Source: Desulfobacteraceae bacterium (GTDB lineage Bacteria; Desulfobacterota; Syntrophobacteria; BM002). From it: a stretch of 6,979 nt of DNA. Location of the stretch: positions 1 to 6,979 of the forward strand of contig PPDG01000637.1 of the NCBI GenBank assembly GCA_002899795.1, in the 5' to 3' direction. The notes beneath the pieces were generated by a model. That model worked only from the letters and a program-made list of their open reading frames with translations. It was not told where the DNA came from and ran no database searches. This document shows positions 5,669 through 6,979 of the stretch, piece by piece; within the stretch, counting starts at the first letter, position 1, and each line of letters starts with the position of its first letter. The translations under genes and the position numbers were made by a program.

Positions 5669-6787
5669 ATGGCCACCCTCACGAATCTTTTCTCAGAACT
5701 AACACTTGGAAAACACACATTGAAAAACCGTCTAACCATGGCGCCGCTCTATCTGGGCTATGCCGGCGAAGGTGGAACGGTGAGTAAACTGTTGTTGGAT
5801 TACTACCGTGCCATGGCCCAGAGCGGTGTAGCCATGGTGGTGGTTGAGAATGCCACTGTTGACCACCCCAACGGCAGCGGTTCCAATCGAACAATAAGAG
5901 CGGATACTGACGATAATCTAGAGGGATTGGCACAGCTTGCTGCAACCATAAAGCAAGAAGGGCCTTTGGCTTGCCTGCAAATCAACCATGCGGGACGTTT
6001 TGCCGGGACACCGGAGCCGGTGGCACCCTCCTCTGTGGAGACATTTGGTGGTATCCCCAAAGCGCTGAGCAAGAAGGAGATGGAGGGACTGGCAGATAAG
6101 TTCGCCCATGCGGCTCTCCGAGTGAAGAAAGCCGGATTCGACATGGTGGAACTGCATGGTGGCACCGGTTATCTACTGGCCCAGTTTGTTTCACCGAGGA
6201 CCAACAAAAGGGAAGATGAATACGGCGGTTCCCTGGAACATCGCCAAAGGTTCCCATTGGAGGTAGTGGCCACCGTAAAGGAAATAGTTGGAGATTATCC
6301 GGTGGGCTATCGATTCTTGGCGGACGAATGGTTGCCTGATGGTCTCAAGCTGGAGGAGTCGACCAGGTTTGCCAAAGCGCTGGCGGCTGCCAGTATAGCG
6401 TATATCTCGGTTATGGGTGGAACCTATGAATCCTTTTTCTTACCGGAAATTGTGGAAAAGTCGAAAAATAAGGGTTACATGGTTGACCTGGCTGCGGCCA
6501 TCAAAAAGGAGGTAAAGGTTCCGGTCATAACCGCTGGCAGGATTGACACCGGCGAAGTGGCGGAGCATGTTATCAGCAGCGGGCAGGCGGATTTGATTGG
6601 GCTGGCGCGGGTTTTGTGGACAGTTCCACAATGGCCTGAAAAGGTGAAACAGGGCAGAGAAAACGAGATCCTGCATTGCGATCCTGAATGTGACACCTGT
6701 ACTCAATTGGTAATGAAGGGGAAACCTGCCTTCTGCGTACGCTGGCCGCACGAAAAAATGAGCGCCTGGAAGGAGAAGTTTGTATAA
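5669..6787 (+). CDS. Old Yellow Enzyme family FMN-dependent NADH:flavin oxidoreductase / enoate reductase-like
   Basis: A single TIM-barrel OYE domain of 372 residues is predicted to bind FMN and reduce activated C=C bonds with NAD(P)H in the cytoplasm; the substrate is unknown. Family motifs appear in order: KNRLTMAP (19-26), QINHAGR (104-110), ELHGGTGYLLAQFVSPRTN followed by KREDEYGGSLEHRQRF (161-195), ITAGRIDTGEVAE (287-299) and the phosphate-binding LIGLARVLWTVPQWPEKVKQ (309-328). His163 is kept, but the usual partner three residues on (His or Asn) is Thr166. The C-terminus carries Cys337, Cys341, Cys344 and Cys356 (C-x3-C-x2-C-x11-C), resembling the [4Fe-4S] site of 2,4-dienoyl-CoA reductase-type enzymes (usually C-x2-C-x3-C-x11/12-C). 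The protein stops there, without the NADPH/FAD domains of those two-part reductases. Electrons may therefore come from a separate partner. It is transcribed alone, away from the kinases. Confidence 0.92.
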   Translation: MATLTNLFSELTLGKHTLKNRLTMAPLYLGYAGEGGTVSKLLLDYYRAMAQSGVAMVVVENATVDHPNGSGSNRTIRADTDDNLEGLAQLAATIKQEGPLACLQINHAGRFAGTPEPVAPSSVETFGGIPKALSKKEMEGLADKFAHAALRVKKAGFDMVELHGGTGYLLAQFVSPRTNKREDEYGGSLEHRQRFPLEVVATVKEIVGDYPVGYRFLADEWLPDGLKLEESTRFAKALAAASIAYISVMGGTYESFFLPEIVEKSKNKGYMVDLAAAIKKEVKVPVITAGRIDTGEVAEHVISSGQADLIGLARVLWTVPQWPEKVKQGRENEILHCDPECDTCTQLVMKGKPAFCVRWPHEKMSAWKEKFV

Positions 6788-6829
6788 ATCACGTACAGAA
6801 CAGCAAGCTCACTATTAGCGAGATCGGTT

Positions 6830-6852
6830 CTTTCCAGGTGAAAGGGTTTTTT
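6830..6852 (+). terminator. Probable weak Rho-independent terminator after the oxidoreductase gene
   Basis: CTTTC (6830-6834) pairs with GAAAG (6840-6844) around CAGGT, then GG and six T (6847-6852). The stem is short and AT-rich, but the T-tract and its position 43 bases after the stop codon favour a terminator role. Confidence 0.45.
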
Positions 6853-6979
6853 GTCAGTGGTCCGTCGCATAAAATCGCATAGCGCATAGAGCAAAGCGTA
6901 AAACCTCAAATGCAAAACCGCTATGCGCTCTCCGCTTTGCGGAGAAGCAAGTGAGATCAACTGACAACTGACGACGGAC
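6853..6979. repeat. Palindromic intergenic repeat element running to the window edge
   Basis: GTCCGTCG (6860-6867) is mirrored by CGACGGAC (6972-6979, the last bases of the window). Inside, CGCATAGCG (6876-6884) pairs with CGCTATGCG (6919-6927), GCAAAGCG (6891-6898) with CGCTTTGC (6933-6940), and CTCCGC-TTT-GCGGAG (6930-6944) forms its own hairpin. The left part is built from repeated CGCATA units (6866, 6876, 6883) and the right end from tandem CAACTGA (6958, 6965). There is no coding potential. It looks like a REP-type intergenic repeat whose right end may extend past the window. Confidence 0.65.

Overview
The window looks like an ordinary chromosomal segment of a Gram-negative bacterium. 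I favour a deltaproteobacterial (Desulfobacterota-type) anaerobe. The reasons are soluble sensor kinases with no adjacent regulator, an Old-Yellow-Enzyme-type oxidoreductase with a C-terminal cysteine cluster, and intergenic spaces filled with palindromic repeats. This assignment is an inference, because no rRNA or other marker gene is present.

Layout. Positions 1-105 hold the charged C-terminal tail of a plus-strand gene, closed by a strong intrinsic terminator (170-194). Positions 215-3320 form a minus-strand cluster read right to left: a soluble sensor histidine kinase (1902-3320), a small two-helix membrane protein (1615-1908, overlapping the kinase by 7 nt), and an RsmB/RsmF-type rRNA m5C methyltransferase. 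The methyltransferase is broken by an apparent one-base frameshift into a catalytic part (672-1625) and a C-terminal RNA-binding part (215-763). A second minus-strand kinase with a PAS sensor lies at 3711-4844; its ATP-binding half is degenerate. On the plus strand, 5669-6787 encodes a flavin oxidoreductase of the OYE family with an excellent ribosome binding site.

The less ordinary content is in the gaps, where three different palindromic or inverted-repeat elements can be read by eye. (1) A 186-bp near-perfect palindrome (3343-3528), with 19-bp identical inverted ends starting in CTAG, sits between a good promoter (3625-3653) and the start codon of the 472-aa kinase, so it would be transcribed as a large leader hairpin. 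(2) A ~464-bp non-coding element (5094-5557) has 20-bp inverted ends matching 18/20 and is flanked by an 8-bp direct repeat ACAAATTG; inside it is a 184-bp imperfect hairpin. It has the anatomy of a non-autonomous transposable element. (3) A palindromic cluster begins after the oxidoreductase (about 6853) and runs into the window edge.

I see no CRISPR array, tRNA, rRNA, defence system or intact transposase. The clearest items for follow-up are the frameshifted methyltransferase, the kinase with a missing N-box asparagine, and the two mobile-looking palindromic elements.
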